Source of the DNA: Rhodovulum kholense
Lineage (GTDB): Bacteria > Pseudomonadota > Alphaproteobacteria > Rhodobacterales > Rhodobacteraceae
DNA length: 64,000 bases
Direction of reading: 5' to 3'
Assembly: GCF_003053725.1 (NCBI RefSeq)
Contig: NZ_QAYC01000002.1
Coordinates: 186,001-250,000, forward strand
The translations under genes and the position numbers were made by a program. The notes beneath the pieces are model-generated. The model made no database searches and was not told the DNA's origin. It saw only the letters and a program-made list of their open reading frames with translations. Position 1 is the stretch's first letter. Each line of letters begins with the position of its first letter. Positions 44,377 to 53,101 of the stretch are shown in pieces.

Positions 44377-46005
44377 CTATCTGCCCAAGTCTTCATCCCC
44401 TCCGGGAAGCGTCACGCCGCGTTTCTCCATGTAGGGCCGGAAATACTCGCGGAAAGCCGAAAAGCCCTCGGCCAGCATCAGGAACTCCTCGCGGTTCATC
44501 ACCAGGACCTTGCAATCCTCCCGGGCGCGCACGGTCGTCTTGCGACGGGTGGCCCCGAGGATCAGCCGCTCGCCGAAATGCCCGCCCGGGCCGATGACGC
44601 GGAGCGCCGTCTCGCCGGTCTCCGGATCGGGCCGCTCCATCTCGACCGAACCCGAGATCACCGTATAGAAGCCGTCCGACCGGTCGCCCGCGTTGTAGAT
44701 CCGGTCGCCCGCGCGGTAATAGACATAGCGCAGCGGCGGTTTTTCGTAGAATTTCAGCTGGACCAGGCTGCGCGCCCCCAGCATGTCGAGCGACCAGTTG
44801 ATCATCACCCGGATGCGGGTGCCGATCCCGGGCAAGAGCGCCAGATAATAGGACCGCCAGATGAACCAGGCGGGAAAGCCGGTGATGTTGTGGCCGAAGA
44901 CAGTGGCCACGCCCCGCTTGGCGCCCAGAGAGGCCAGCGCCCCGCGCGAGGCATAGGCGAAGGGCTTCAGCTCGCGCCCCCGGACGGCGGCAGAAATGTT
45001 CGCGGCGATCCGCTTGGCCTCGCGCACCGCGAATTGCGCGGTCGGCGGGGCGAAGTCGGTCCGCTCGGAGGCGCCCTCCTTCAGCGGGATCAGCGCGCAA
45101 TCGCCCAGCGCCCAGACGTTTTCGTGGCCCGCGACCCGCAAGGTCCGGTCGACCGGGATCCGCCCCTTGTCAAGCGGCAGGCCCATCCGCTGCACGACCG
45201 GCAGGGGCGCGTTGCCGATGGTGGCGACGATGGTGCGGGTGTCGATCACCTCGCCATCCGAGGTCACAAGCTGGCGGTGGGTCGCGCTCTTGACGCCGGT
45301 CCTCAGCTTGATCTCGATGCCGTGGCGTTCCAGATGCTTGACCGCGTAATCGGCCAGCGGCTCGGGCATCTCGTTGAGGATGCGCGGCGCGAACTCGATC
45401 AGCTGCACCCGTACCTCTGACGGGTCGATCTTGGGATAGAAGCGCAGCGAGCGGTCGATCATCTCCTTCATCTCGCCGACCGTCTCGACCCCCGAGAACC
45501 CGCCGCCGACCACGGTGAAGGTCAGCGCGCCGCGCTTGGTGTCGGGGAGTTCGGTGACCTGCGCATGTTCGAGCTGCTCGATGATATGGCCGCGCAGCCG
45601 CCGCGCGTCTTCGAGCGTCTTCATCTTCAGCGCGTGTTCCTCGAGCCCCGGCATGCGCGAGAAATCGGTGCCTTGCCCCAGCGCGATCACCAGATGGTCA
45701 TAGGGCACCTCGGTCGGACGGCGCTGGATGCCCTGGAAGACGGTCACCACCTTGCGCTCGAAATCGACGCTGTCGACGACGGCCTTGCGCACGAACACCC
45801 CATCGAGCACGAAGCGCAGCGGCGAGACCGCATGCGCGGGCGTGATCGAGCCCCCCGCCACCTCGGGCAGAAGCGGTTGGAAGACAAAATAGTTCTGGGC
45901 GTTGATGACCTCGATCTCGGCCTTGCGCCCGAACCGGCGGCGCAGCGCGCGGGCCGTGTACATGCCCCCGAAACCGCCCCCAAGAACCACTATCCTGGTC
46001 GCCAT
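44377..46005 (-). CDS. NDH-2-type NAD(P)H dehydrogenase fused to a cyclic-nucleotide-binding domain
   Basis: Protein of 542 residues. The first ~410 residues are a type II NADH dehydrogenase: FAD motif VVLGGGFGGMYTARAL, NADH motif FTVVGGGFSGVETVGEM, then VWALGDCALIP and a membrane-associated segment (GFPAWFIWRSYYLALLPGI). It would pass electrons from NADH to quinone without pumping. The last ~120 residues form a cNMP-binding fold (YRAGDRIYNAGDRSDGFYTV, GPGGHFGERLIL). The arginine after GE and the phosphate-binding cassette are partly present, so cAMP or another ligand could regulate it. The start at 46005 follows AGGAGAG. It is transcribed away from the TRAP operon. Confidence 0.9.
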   Translation of the reverse strand: MATRIVVLGGGFGGMYTARALRRRFGRKAEIEVINAQNYFVFQPLLPEVAGGSITPAHAVSPLRFVLDGVFVRKAVVDSVDFERKVVTVFQGIQRRPTEVPYDHLVIALGQGTDFSRMPGLEEHALKMKTLEDARRLRGHIIEQLEHAQVTELPDTKRGALTFTVVGGGFSGVETVGEMKEMIDRSLRFYPKIDPSEVRVQLIEFAPRILNEMPEPLADYAVKHLERHGIEIKLRTGVKSATHRQLVTSDGEVIDTRTIVATIGNAPLPVVQRMGLPLDKGRIPVDRTLRVAGHENVWALGDCALIPLKEGASERTDFAPPTAQFAVREAKRIAANISAAVRGRELKPFAYASRGALASLGAKRGVATVFGHNITGFPAWFIWRSYYLALLPGIGTRIRVMINWSLDMLGARSLVQLKFYEKPPLRYVYYRAGDRIYNAGDRSDGFYTVISGSVEMERPDPETGETALRVIGPGGHFGERLILGATRRKTTVRAREDCKVLVMNREEFLMLAEGFSAFREYFRPYMEKRGVTLPGGDEDLGR

Positions 46006-46142
46006 CGCGCTCTCCTGTGCTGCTCGGTCCTGCCTGGCTTGTGCGGCGATGCAGCATAGCGCATCGACTGTCCGCCGCCAGACGGTATATTGTCCCGGCG
46101 TGCAGATCCCGGGGCAGGATCGCGGGCACATGGGGACAGTTC

Positions 46143-46179
46143 GGGGCCGTTCGGGGGCGGCCCGGGGGCGGCCGGGGGG
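46143..46179 (+). other. G-quadruplex motif between NDH-2 and TRAP genes
   Basis: Four G-runs of 4-6 (46143-46146, 46153-46157, 46164-46168, 46174-46179) with loops of 5-6 bases on the + strand, spaced 10-11 bp. They lie 62 bp before the small-permease start and within the divergent promoter region. CGGGGGCGGCC occurs twice within it. Confidence 0.45.
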
Positions 46180-46240
46180 CAACCTCTTGTCCAGATGTCC
46201 AATTGCGGATCGGGCCGGACTGTGGCAATGCCCCTGACCA

Positions 46241-46768
46241 ATGACACGCGCCGGCCCCATATCCGCCTATCTCAAGTTCTGCCACTGGCTCGACAGGGCC
46301 GCGCTGGCCTATTGCGTCGCGGCGGCGCTGTTTCTGACCGGGGCGACGCTGGCCATCGTGATCCTGCGCTACGGCTTCGGCACCGGGTCGATCCAGTTTC
46401 AGAACGCGGCCGACTATGCCTTTGCCAGCCTTCTGGTCTTCGCCATTCCGGTCACCCTGGCGCGCGGTGGCCATGTCCGGGTCGAGGTCATTTCCGAACG
46501 GCTTTCGCCCCGCTACATCCGCATCGCCGACATCCTCGCCGTGCTGGTCTTCCTGATCCCGGTCTTCGGGCTGATGATCCGGGCGTTCTGGCCGGACCTG
46601 TCCTATTCCTGGTCGATCCGCGAAGGTGCCGTGGAAACCGGAGGACTTGGCGGCGTCTATATCGTCAAGACCGCTCTGCCGCTGGCTTCGGCGCTGATGA
46701 TCCTGCAGGGCCTCGCCATGATCCTGAAACCGGCCGACCACCGCAAAGACGTGCAGGAAACCCTATGA
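46241..46768 (+). CDS. TRAP transporter small permease (DctQ family)
   Basis: Four-helix membrane subunit of 175 residues opening a second TRAP operon. DctQ features include QNAADYAFASLLVFAIPVTL and the basic turn ARGGHVRVEVISERL. It is of the longer type with a periplasmic-facing SYSWSIREGAVETGGLGG stretch, common in the mannitol/chloroaromatic TRAP subclass. Its stop overlaps the large-permease start as ATGA. Gene order small-large-binding protein differs from the 21-24 kb TRAP cluster. Confidence 0.88.
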   Translation: MTRAGPISAYLKFCHWLDRAALAYCVAAALFLTGATLAIVILRYGFGTGSIQFQNAADYAFASLLVFAIPVTLARGGHVRVEVISERLSPRYIRIADILAVLVFLIPVFGLMIRAFWPDLSYSWSIREGAVETGGLGGVYIVKTALPLASALMILQGLAMILKPADHRKDVQETL

Positions 46769-48303
46769 CCGGTGAAGAGGGCGCCCTGCTGGTCCTGCTG
46801 CTGGGGCTGTTCGGCGGCATTCTCAGCGGCATCCCGGCGATGCTGGCCATCGCGGGCGTGCCGCTGATCACCGCGCTGATCGCCTCGGTTTTCGGGCTGT
46901 TCGATCTGAGTTTCCTCAACTTCTTCCCGGGCCGCGTCTGGGGAGTGATGTCGAACCGGCTGCTGATGGCGGTGCCGCTGTTCGTGCTGATGGGGGTGCT
47001 GCTGGAACGCGCCCAGCTGGCCGAGCGGATGCTGGGCGTGCTGGGCAAACTGACCCGGGGCTCGCCGCGCGGCATGGGGCTGAGCGTGCTGGCCTTCTCG
47101 ACGCTGATCGCGGCCTCGACGGGCATCATCGGCGCGACGGTGGTGATGCTGGTGCTGATCTCGCTGCCCGCGATGCGCCAGGCCGGCATCGACAAGCGGC
47201 TGGCGGCGGGGCTGATCTGCGCCTCCGGCACGCTCGGGCAGGTGATCCCCCCCTCGATCATCCTGGTGCTGCTGGGCGACCAGATCGGCAATGTCTATCT
47301 CGAGGCGCAGCAGGCCGCAGGCAATTTCGCGCCCGATCCGGTGTCGGTCGGCGATCTCTTCGCAGGCGCGCTGATCCCCGGGCTGATGCTGGTCGCGATC
47401 TATGCCGTCTATGTCGCCCTGCGGCTTGGCCCAGCGCCCGAGCCGCGCGCTCCGCGCGAACCGGTCGCTGCCTCCGAGATCCTGTTCACCTTCCTGCCGC
47501 CGATCCTGCTGATCCTGGCGGTTCTGGGCTCGATCCTCGCGGGCGTCGCCACCACAACCGAGGCCGCGGGGCTTGGCGCCGTCGGCGCACTGCTGATGGC
47601 CGCACAAGCCGCCAAGGGCAGCCGCGTCGGGCGCTGGCTGATCGCCTCGGCGGGGTTGGCCGCGCTGGTGCTGGTCGGCATGGGCATGGCCGGGCTCGGC
47701 CGCGCCGCGCTGGGCACCCTGCCCGGCCTGCTGGCGCTGGCCGCGGCCGCGCTGATCGCGGCGGGCACGCTGATGGCAGCGCTGCGAACCTGGCGGGCGG
47801 GCCTCTTGCAGGGAGCGCTGACCGACACCGTGCGCATCTCGGGCATGGTCTTCGGCATCGTGGTCGCGGCCTCGCTGCTGTCGCTGGTGTTCCGCGGCTT
47901 CGGCGGCGATCATCTGGTCGAGGAGCTGATGGCCAGCCTGCCCGGCGGCGGCATGACCGCGATCTTCCTGGTGATGGCGGTGATCTTCCTGCTGGGCTTC
48001 ATCCTCGAGGCGGTCGAGATCATCTACATCGTGGTCCCGCTGCTGGGCCCGCCGATCCTCGGCTCCGACATCTCTCCGGTCTGGTTCGCGATCCTGATCG
48101 CCATGAACCTGCAGACCTCGTTCCTCACCCCGCCCTTCGGCTTCGCGCTGTTCTATTTCCGCTCGGTCGCGCCGCCCGACATCACCACGCTCGACACCTA
48201 TCGCGGCGTGGTGCCCTTCGTGCTGCTGCAACTGGTGGCGCTGGGCGTTCTGGTCGCGCTGCCCGAGCTTGCGACCTGGCTGCCGCAGGCGATATTCCGG
48301 TAA
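46765..48303 (+). CDS. TRAP transporter large permease (DctM family, long type)
   Basis: Membrane subunit of 512 residues. Motifs: LLMAVPLFVLMGVLLERAQL, LIAASTGIIGATVVMLVLIS, ASGTLGQVIPPSIILVLLGD and, in the second half, FILEAVEIIYIVVPLLGPPI, then LTPPFGFALFYFRSVAP. It is about 85 residues longer than the DctM at 23192-24472 because of a poorly conserved hydrophobic insert (about residues 270-345), as in the mannitol/2-oxoacid subclass. The start overlaps the small-permease stop. Confidence 0.92.
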   Translation: MTGEEGALLVLLLGLFGGILSGIPAMLAIAGVPLITALIASVFGLFDLSFLNFFPGRVWGVMSNRLLMAVPLFVLMGVLLERAQLAERMLGVLGKLTRGSPRGMGLSVLAFSTLIAASTGIIGATVVMLVLISLPAMRQAGIDKRLAAGLICASGTLGQVIPPSIILVLLGDQIGNVYLEAQQAAGNFAPDPVSVGDLFAGALIPGLMLVAIYAVYVALRLGPAPEPRAPREPVAASEILFTFLPPILLILAVLGSILAGVATTTEAAGLGAVGALLMAAQAAKGSRVGRWLIASAGLAALVLVGMGMAGLGRAALGTLPGLLALAAAALIAAGTLMAALRTWRAGLLQGALTDTVRISGMVFGIVVAASLLSLVFRGFGGDHLVEELMASLPGGGMTAIFLVMAVIFLLGFILEAVEIIYIVVPLLGPPILGSDISPVWFAILIAMNLQTSFLTPPFGFALFYFRSVAPPDITTLDTYRGVVPFVLLQLVALGVLVALPELATWLPQAIFR

Positions 48304-48323
48304 GCGCAACGCAAGAGGACATC

Positions 48324-49388
48324 ATGCACCGCAGAACCTTCCTGAAGACCGGCGCCGGGGTCGCGGCGGCAGGCACGCTGGCCAGCCCGGCGCTTGCCTC
48401 CGGCAAGATCCACTGGAAACTGCCCACCGCCTTTCCCAAGATGGCACCGGGTGTCGGCACCAACGTCACCAATTTCGCCGAGCGCGTCGCCGCGATGTCG
48501 GACGGACGGCTGAGCTTTACCGTCTATGGCGCGGGCGAACTGGTTCCGGCCTTCGGCGTCGAGGATGCGGTTCAGGCGGGGAATGCCCCGGTCGGCCATG
48601 GCCCCACCTATTACGCCGCGGGCAAGAACCCCGCGCTGCACTGGTTCACCGGCGTGCCCTTCGGCATGACCTCGACCGAGCAGATGGCCTGGCTGCGCTG
48701 GGGCGGCGGGCAGGAGGTCTGGGACGAGATCTATGCCCAGCGCAACCTCAAGCCGATCTATTCGGGCAACTCGAACACCCAGTCGGCCGGCTGGTTCAAG
48801 AAACCCATCGACAGCGTCGAGGACCTGAAGGGTCTGAACATGCGCGTCGCGGGCCTGGCGGGCGAGGTCTACCGCAAGCTCGGCGTGAACGCCGTGCTGA
48901 TGCCCCCGCCCGAGATCTTCCAGGCGCTGCAATCGGGCGCCATCGACGCTGCGGAATGGGTGGCCCCCTATCTCGATCAGGCGTTCGGGCTGCAGAAGAT
49001 CGCCGATATCTGCTACCTGCCCGCCTTCACCGAACCAGGCGCCGGGCTGTCGGTGGTGTTCAACAAGGATGCCTGGGCCGAACTGCCCCCCGACCTGCAG
49101 GCGATCTGCGAAAGCGCGGCGCTGACCGCAGCCTACGAGGTGCAGGCGCAGTTCGACCATTTCAACGCCAAGTCGATGGCCGAACTGAAAGCCCAGGGCG
49201 TCGAGTTCCGCAGCTTCTCCGACGACGTGGTCGCGGCCCAGCGCGCCGCCTGGACCGAAGTGCAGGACGAACTGACCGCCGCCAATCCCGATGTGGCCAA
49301 GGTGCGCGAAACCTATGACATCGCGCTGGCCGAGGCGCGCAACTATTCCCGCGCGATGGCGCTGCCGCTGCTGGCCGGCCGGGTCTGA
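48324..49388 (+). CDS. TRAP transporter solute-binding protein (Tat-exported, DctP family)
   Basis: Periplasmic binding protein of 354 residues with a twin-arginine signal (RRTFLKTGAGVAAAGTLASPALA). Family regions include VTNFAERVAAMSDGRLSFTV, DSVEDLKGLNMRVAGLAGEV with the carboxylate-binding Arg, and AIDAAEWVAPYLDQAFGL. The latter resembles binders of 2-oxoacids, lactate or mannitol-type solutes of the TakP/FcbT1 group. Tat export of these binders is common. It begins 20 bp after the large permease and is followed by a strong terminator. Confidence 0.92.
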   Translation: MHRRTFLKTGAGVAAAGTLASPALASGKIHWKLPTAFPKMAPGVGTNVTNFAERVAAMSDGRLSFTVYGAGELVPAFGVEDAVQAGNAPVGHGPTYYAAGKNPALHWFTGVPFGMTSTEQMAWLRWGGGQEVWDEIYAQRNLKPIYSGNSNTQSAGWFKKPIDSVEDLKGLNMRVAGLAGEVYRKLGVNAVLMPPPEIFQALQSGAIDAAEWVAPYLDQAFGLQKIADICYLPAFTEPGAGLSVVFNKDAWAELPPDLQAICESAALTAAYEVQAQFDHFNAKSMAELKAQGVEFRSFSDDVVAAQRAAWTEVQDELTAANPDVAKVRETYDIALAEARNYSRAMALPLLAGRV

Positions 49389-49423
49389 GCCGCAACACCG
49401 CGCCATCGGCGCATGGGAAAACG

Positions 49424-49458
49424 AAAAAGGGGCCGCCTGTCCGGGCGGCCCCTTTTTT
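49424..49458. terminator. Bidirectional intrinsic terminator between TRAP operon and galU
   Basis: AAAAA, then perfect 9-bp stem GGGGCCGCC (49429-49437) / GGCGGCCCC (49444-49452), 6-nt loop, then TTTTTT. The A- and T-runs make it work for both converging genes. Confidence 0.93.
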
Positions 49459-49479
49459 CTCGATCCGATGGCTCGGGGG

Positions 49480-50379
49480 TTATTCGGCCGCGATCGGCAG
49501 CGCCGCCTCGGCCCGCCACTCGGCCAGCACCTCGGCATAGTCCGGATCGCGGCTGGCCACCGCAAGCGTCGCCTCCAGCATCCCCGCCTTCGACCCGCAA
49601 TCGTAGCGACGCCCCGAAAAGGCAAAGCCCGCCAGCCCCAGACGTTCGGTGTCGCGGGCAATGGCATCGGTCAGCTGGATCTCGTCATGGGCGCCGGGGC
49701 CTTGGCTTGCCAGTGTTTCAAAGATCGCCGGATCGAGGATATAGCGCCCGACCACCGCCTTCAGCGAGGGCGCCTCCTCGGCGGCGGGCTTCTCGACCAT
49801 GCCGCGGGCGCGGGTGATCGCCCCCTCCTGCCCCACCGGGTCGAGCACGCCATAGCGCGACACGGTTTCCGGCGTCACATCCATAGCCGCCACCATATGC
49901 CCTGCGCCGGTACGCCCGTAGGCCTCGACCATCTGGGCCAGGCAGCCCGGCTTGGACAGGATCAGATCGTCGGGCAGCAGAACCGCGACCGGTCCGGGCA
50001 GCACCAGATCGCGCGCGCATAGCACCGCATGGCCCAAGCCGCGCTGTTCGTGCTGCATGGTGAATTCGACCTCATGTTCTTCCTCGTCCAGCGCCGCCGC
50101 CTCCAGCGCCTCGGCGATCCGCGCCTTGCCGCGCGCCCGCAGCGTCTCGATCAGGTCGGCATCGGCCCGCACGTGACGCTCGATCGCCGTTTTCGAGGGA
50201 TGGCTGACGAACACCATGCGTTCCACCCCGGCCTCGCGCGCCTCGTCGATGGCAAACTGGATCAGCGGGGTGTCGATCACCGGCAACAATTCCTTGGGCG
50301 TCGCCTTGGTGGCGGGAAGAAAGCGGGTTCCAAGCCCGGCCACGGGAAAAATGGCTGTCCGCACGGGCGATGGGATCAT
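49480..50379 (-). CDS. galU: UTP-glucose-1-phosphate uridylyltransferase
   Basis: Makes UDP-glucose for polysaccharides. 299 residues with the nucleotide-binding signature AIFPVAGLGTRFLPATKATP and KELLPVIDTPLIQ at the N-terminus, LGHAVLCARDL, LLPDDLI and YDCGSKAGMLEA. ATG 50379 follows a CAGGAGCC site; an in-frame ATG 45 bp upstream is less likely. It is adjacent to a secreted glycanase gene on the same strand (178-bp gap), which may hint at an exopolysaccharide role, but no biosynthesis cluster is present. Confidence 0.95.
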   Translation of the reverse strand: MIPSPVRTAIFPVAGLGTRFLPATKATPKELLPVIDTPLIQFAIDEAREAGVERMVFVSHPSKTAIERHVRADADLIETLRARGKARIAEALEAAALDEEEHEVEFTMQHEQRGLGHAVLCARDLVLPGPVAVLLPDDLILSKPGCLAQMVEAYGRTGAGHMVAAMDVTPETVSRYGVLDPVGQEGAITRARGMVEKPAAEEAPSLKAVVGRYILDPAIFETLASQGPGAHDEIQLTDAIARDTERLGLAGFAFSGRRYDCGSKAGMLEATLAVASRDPDYAEVLAEWRAEAALPIAAE

Positions 50380-50557
50380 ATCTGGCTCCTGAAAATGACG
50401 AATGCACTTGCAGCATAACCGCATCAGGAGCGGAAAGTTTCATCCAATGTCGAAATTTCGGTCATCCCCGGTGACACCCTCCCCGCGCGACTGCTCCAAA
50501 GACCCCGGCGGCGGGTTCTGAAGACCCGCCCTTGTCGCGCTTGCAGAAGGAAAAGGG

Positions 50558-51409
50558 TCAGTCGGCCGAGGCGATCTCGCGGCCGCCAAGCTCGGACAGC
50601 ACGCGCCGGAAGGTTTCGCCCATGGGCGTCGGCTGCATCCAATCGTCGACAAGATTGATCTTCGGAACCGTGCCCTGCCAGGGATAGGGATTGGCGGCAA
50701 ACCAGGCGTGCCGTTCGACGAAGGGCAGACCGTCCATCATCTTCGCCGCCCGTTCGAAGAAGGCCGCACTTTGCCCGTAGCTGACGGCGCCGGGCCGGTC
50801 CCAGTCGACAAGGGCGTATTCGGTGACCCAGATCGGACGGCGGTATTCGCGGTGGACCGCCTGCAGCCAGCGCCGGAAGGCCGCGACATCGCCGTCGGTG
50901 GAATAGTAATGCACCGCCATGAAGTCGATGCGATAGCCGCGCCGCTCGGCCTCGGTCATGAACCGGCGCTGCCACGAGCCCGGCCCGAGCGTTTCGGCCT
51001 GGGTGGTCGCCGGGCTGCCAATCCGCAGGCCGCGCCCCTTGGCCTCGACGCGCGGCCAGAGCGCCAGCGCGCGCTCGACCGACAGCCCGCCCTGATGCGG
51101 CCCCTTGCCGTCGGGTTCGTTGAATGCCATCAGCGCCCGCACCGGGCGGTCCGACGTGATCGGCTTGGCGAGATCGCTTTCGGAATGGATCATCGGCACG
51201 AATTCGACGGTGCGCGAGATGCGCCCGTCGGTCCAAAGCTGGTCGGTCCGCCAGGTGTAGTACCAGCCCAGCGCGGGCTGATCCTCGACCCAGTGGATCG
51301 TGGTGTAGCGGCTGTTCTCCCAGGCGCCGACCCCGGCCTTCTGGGCCAGGGCGGTCTGCGCCAGAGACAACAGAAATACCCACAGGAAAAACAAGGTTTT
51401 CCCGACCAT
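50558..51409 (-). CDS. GH128-like secreted glycoside hydrolase
   Basis: Exported protein of 283 residues with a signal peptide (first ~22 residues, ending TALAQ) and a TIM-barrel of the Asl1/GH128 type, a family with beta-1,3-glucanase activity. The acid/base Glu is in ALMAFNEPD and the nucleophile Glu in IWVTEYALVDW; HYYSTDGDV lies between. Length is that of a minimal single-domain enzyme. Located next to galU, it could trim or release a glucan; this is inference. Confidence 0.85.
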   Translation of the reverse strand: MVGKTLFFLWVFLLSLAQTALAQKAGVGAWENSRYTTIHWVEDQPALGWYYTWRTDQLWTDGRISRTVEFVPMIHSESDLAKPITSDRPVRALMAFNEPDGKGPHQGGLSVERALALWPRVEAKGRGLRIGSPATTQAETLGPGSWQRRFMTEAERRGYRIDFMAVHYYSTDGDVAAFRRWLQAVHREYRRPIWVTEYALVDWDRPGAVSYGQSAAFFERAAKMMDGLPFVERHAWFAANPYPWQGTVPKINLVDDWMQPTPMGETFRRVLSELGGREIASAD

Positions 51410-51755
51410 TGGCGCTCCCCTCGCAGGACGCTGTCTGTGCGATATCCTCAGTCTAGGGCCGGCCGTGGATCAGAATGTGGCCGGGTTCGTGATTTATTAA
51501 GGAATTGGTCGGGCCATTGGTTCCCGAGGCAGGAACGATCCACAGTGCCTCGCCCGGATTGTTTGCCAGACGCCTCGAAACGACCCGCAAAAGGCGCCCT
51601 GAAGCGCTGTCAGGTCCGACCCACCTGCCACAATTCGGCCCCTCGCCGAAACCGCGACGGAGGTCCGCCGGACAGTACGCACGGGACAAGACGCTGGAAT
51701 AGGCGCGGCACAGGACTATGCTCTGACATCGATTCAAAGGCCGCGACGTGACTGC
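51410..51755. other. Intergenic region between divergent GH128 and pqi genes
   Basis: 346 bp with promoters for both sides. Short open frames have no recognisable features. No clear dyad or repeat was seen. Confidence 0.45.
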
Positions 51756-52478
51756 ATGAGCGATACACCCTCAGACCCGAGGGCCTCAGCCCCCGGCGCG
51801 GGGTCAGGCCTCGCTTCCACGCGTGTCGAGGGCCGAGCCGAGGCCTGTGTCGCGGGCAGTGTCCCGGACGCCGACCTTGCCTCGCTGATTGCCTGCCCCC
51901 AGTGCGACGCGGTCTACCGGGCCGTACAGCCCGCCCCCCGCGCGCGGGCGGTCTGTGCGCGCTGTCACACGGTGCTGATCGCCCCGCACCGACAGGCCGG
52001 ACAACGGTTGATCGCGGTGGCGCTGGCGGTGGTGGTGCTGATCGGGGCCGCGACGCTGACGCCCTTTCTCAGGGTCGAGGCGGGCGGCATGAGCAACGCG
52101 ACCTCGGTTCTGGGCGCGGCCCTGGCCTTCAGCGCCCGGCCGATGCTGATGGCGCTGACGCTGGCGGTGGCCGCGCTGATCGTCTTCGTGCCGGTGCTGC
52201 GGGCATTGCTGATCCTGTACGTGCTGACGCCCATCGTGCTTGACCGGCCCCCCGCGCGCCATGCCCGCGCCGCCTTCCGGCTGTCCGAGGCGTTGCGCCC
52301 CTGGTCGATGGCCGAGGTCTTCGCCATCGGCTGCGCGGTTGCGCTGGTCAAGATCTCGGACCTGGCCCAGGTCGAATTCGGCCCGGCCTTCTGGATGTTC
52401 TCGGCCCTTGTCATCCTGATCGTGGTGCAGGACACCTTCATGTGCAGGTATTCGGTATGGACGTCTCTGGAGAAGTGA
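51756..52478 (+). CDS. pqiA: PqiA-type protein, first half (zinc ribbon plus membrane domain)
   Basis: Membrane protein of 240 residues matching the first PqiA domain: a cytoplasmic zinc ribbon (ACPQCDAVYRAV ... VCARCHTVL, at about 46-75) and four membrane segments (about 85-215) including IGCAVALVKISDLAQVEFG. In E. coli one PqiA polypeptide carries two such domains; here each is a separate gene. PqiA works with PqiB and PqiC in moving lipids between the membranes. A long acidic/Ser-rich N-terminus precedes the ribbon. The stop overlaps the next start. Confidence 0.87.
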   Translation: MSDTPSDPRASAPGAGSGLASTRVEGRAEACVAGSVPDADLASLIACPQCDAVYRAVQPAPRARAVCARCHTVLIAPHRQAGQRLIAVALAVVVLIGAATLTPFLRVEAGGMSNATSVLGAALAFSARPMLMALTLAVAALIVFVPVLRALLILYVLTPIVLDRPPARHARAAFRLSEALRPWSMAEVFAIGCAVALVKISDLAQVEFGPAFWMFSALVILIVVQDTFMCRYSVWTSLEK

Positions 52479-53101
52479 AAAGCGCGCGCGACATGGGCCT
52501 TGTGGCCTGCACCCGCTGCACCCGGGTCTGGCCTGCGGGCACCCGAAGCTGCGCGCGCTGCGGCCAGTGGCTGCACCCGCGCGAACCGCTGTCGCTGCAG
52601 CGGGTCTGGGCCTGGTGGAGCCTCGGGCTGATCGCCTATGTGCCGGCGAACCTCTACCCGATGCTGGAAACCCGGACCCTCGTCAGCACCCAGGACAACA
52701 CCATCGTCGGCGGCGCGGTCGAGATCGCCGGCCACGGCAGCTGGGGCATCGCCGCGGTGATCCTGACGGCCTCGGTGCTGATCCCGATCGGCAAGTTCCT
52801 CGCGGTGGCGGGGCTCGCGCTCAGCGTCGCGCATGGCAGCCACGTCAGCCGCACCCGGCGCCAGCAGCTTTACGAGGTGGTGGAATATATCGGCCGCTGG
52901 TCGATGATCGACGTGTTCGTCGTCGCCATTCTCTCGGCGCTGGTGCAGCTCGGCGCCGTGGTCTCGATCAGTCCCGGCCCCGCCAGCCTGTTCTTCGCGG
53001 TCTCGGTGATCGCCACCATGCTGTCGGCGCAAAGCTTCGACAGTCGCCTGCTTTGGGACGGCCCCGATCCGTCCCCCGCCCCCCGGAGCCGCCTGGCATG
53101 A
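52475..53101 (+). CDS. PqiA-type protein, second half
   Basis: Membrane protein of 208 residues, the second PqiA domain: zinc ribbon ACTRCTRVWPAGTRSCARCG near the N-terminus and four membrane segments, with YVPANLYPMLETRTL and EVVEYIGRWSMIDVFVVAIL, the PqiA hallmark. I choose the GTG at 52475, which overlaps the preceding stop as GTGA and gives the usual length; ATGs at 52442 or 52457 are alternatives. It overlaps the MCE gene by 4 bp, so all four pqi genes are coupled. Confidence 0.88.
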   Translation: MKSARDMGLVACTRCTRVWPAGTRSCARCGQWLHPREPLSLQRVWAWWSLGLIAYVPANLYPMLETRTLVSTQDNTIVGGAVEIAGHGSWGIAAVILTASVLIPIGKFLAVAGLALSVAHGSHVSRTRRQQLYEVVEYIGRWSMIDVFVVAILSALVQLGAVVSISPGPASLFFAVSVIATMLSAQSFDSRLLWDGPDPSPAPRSRLA

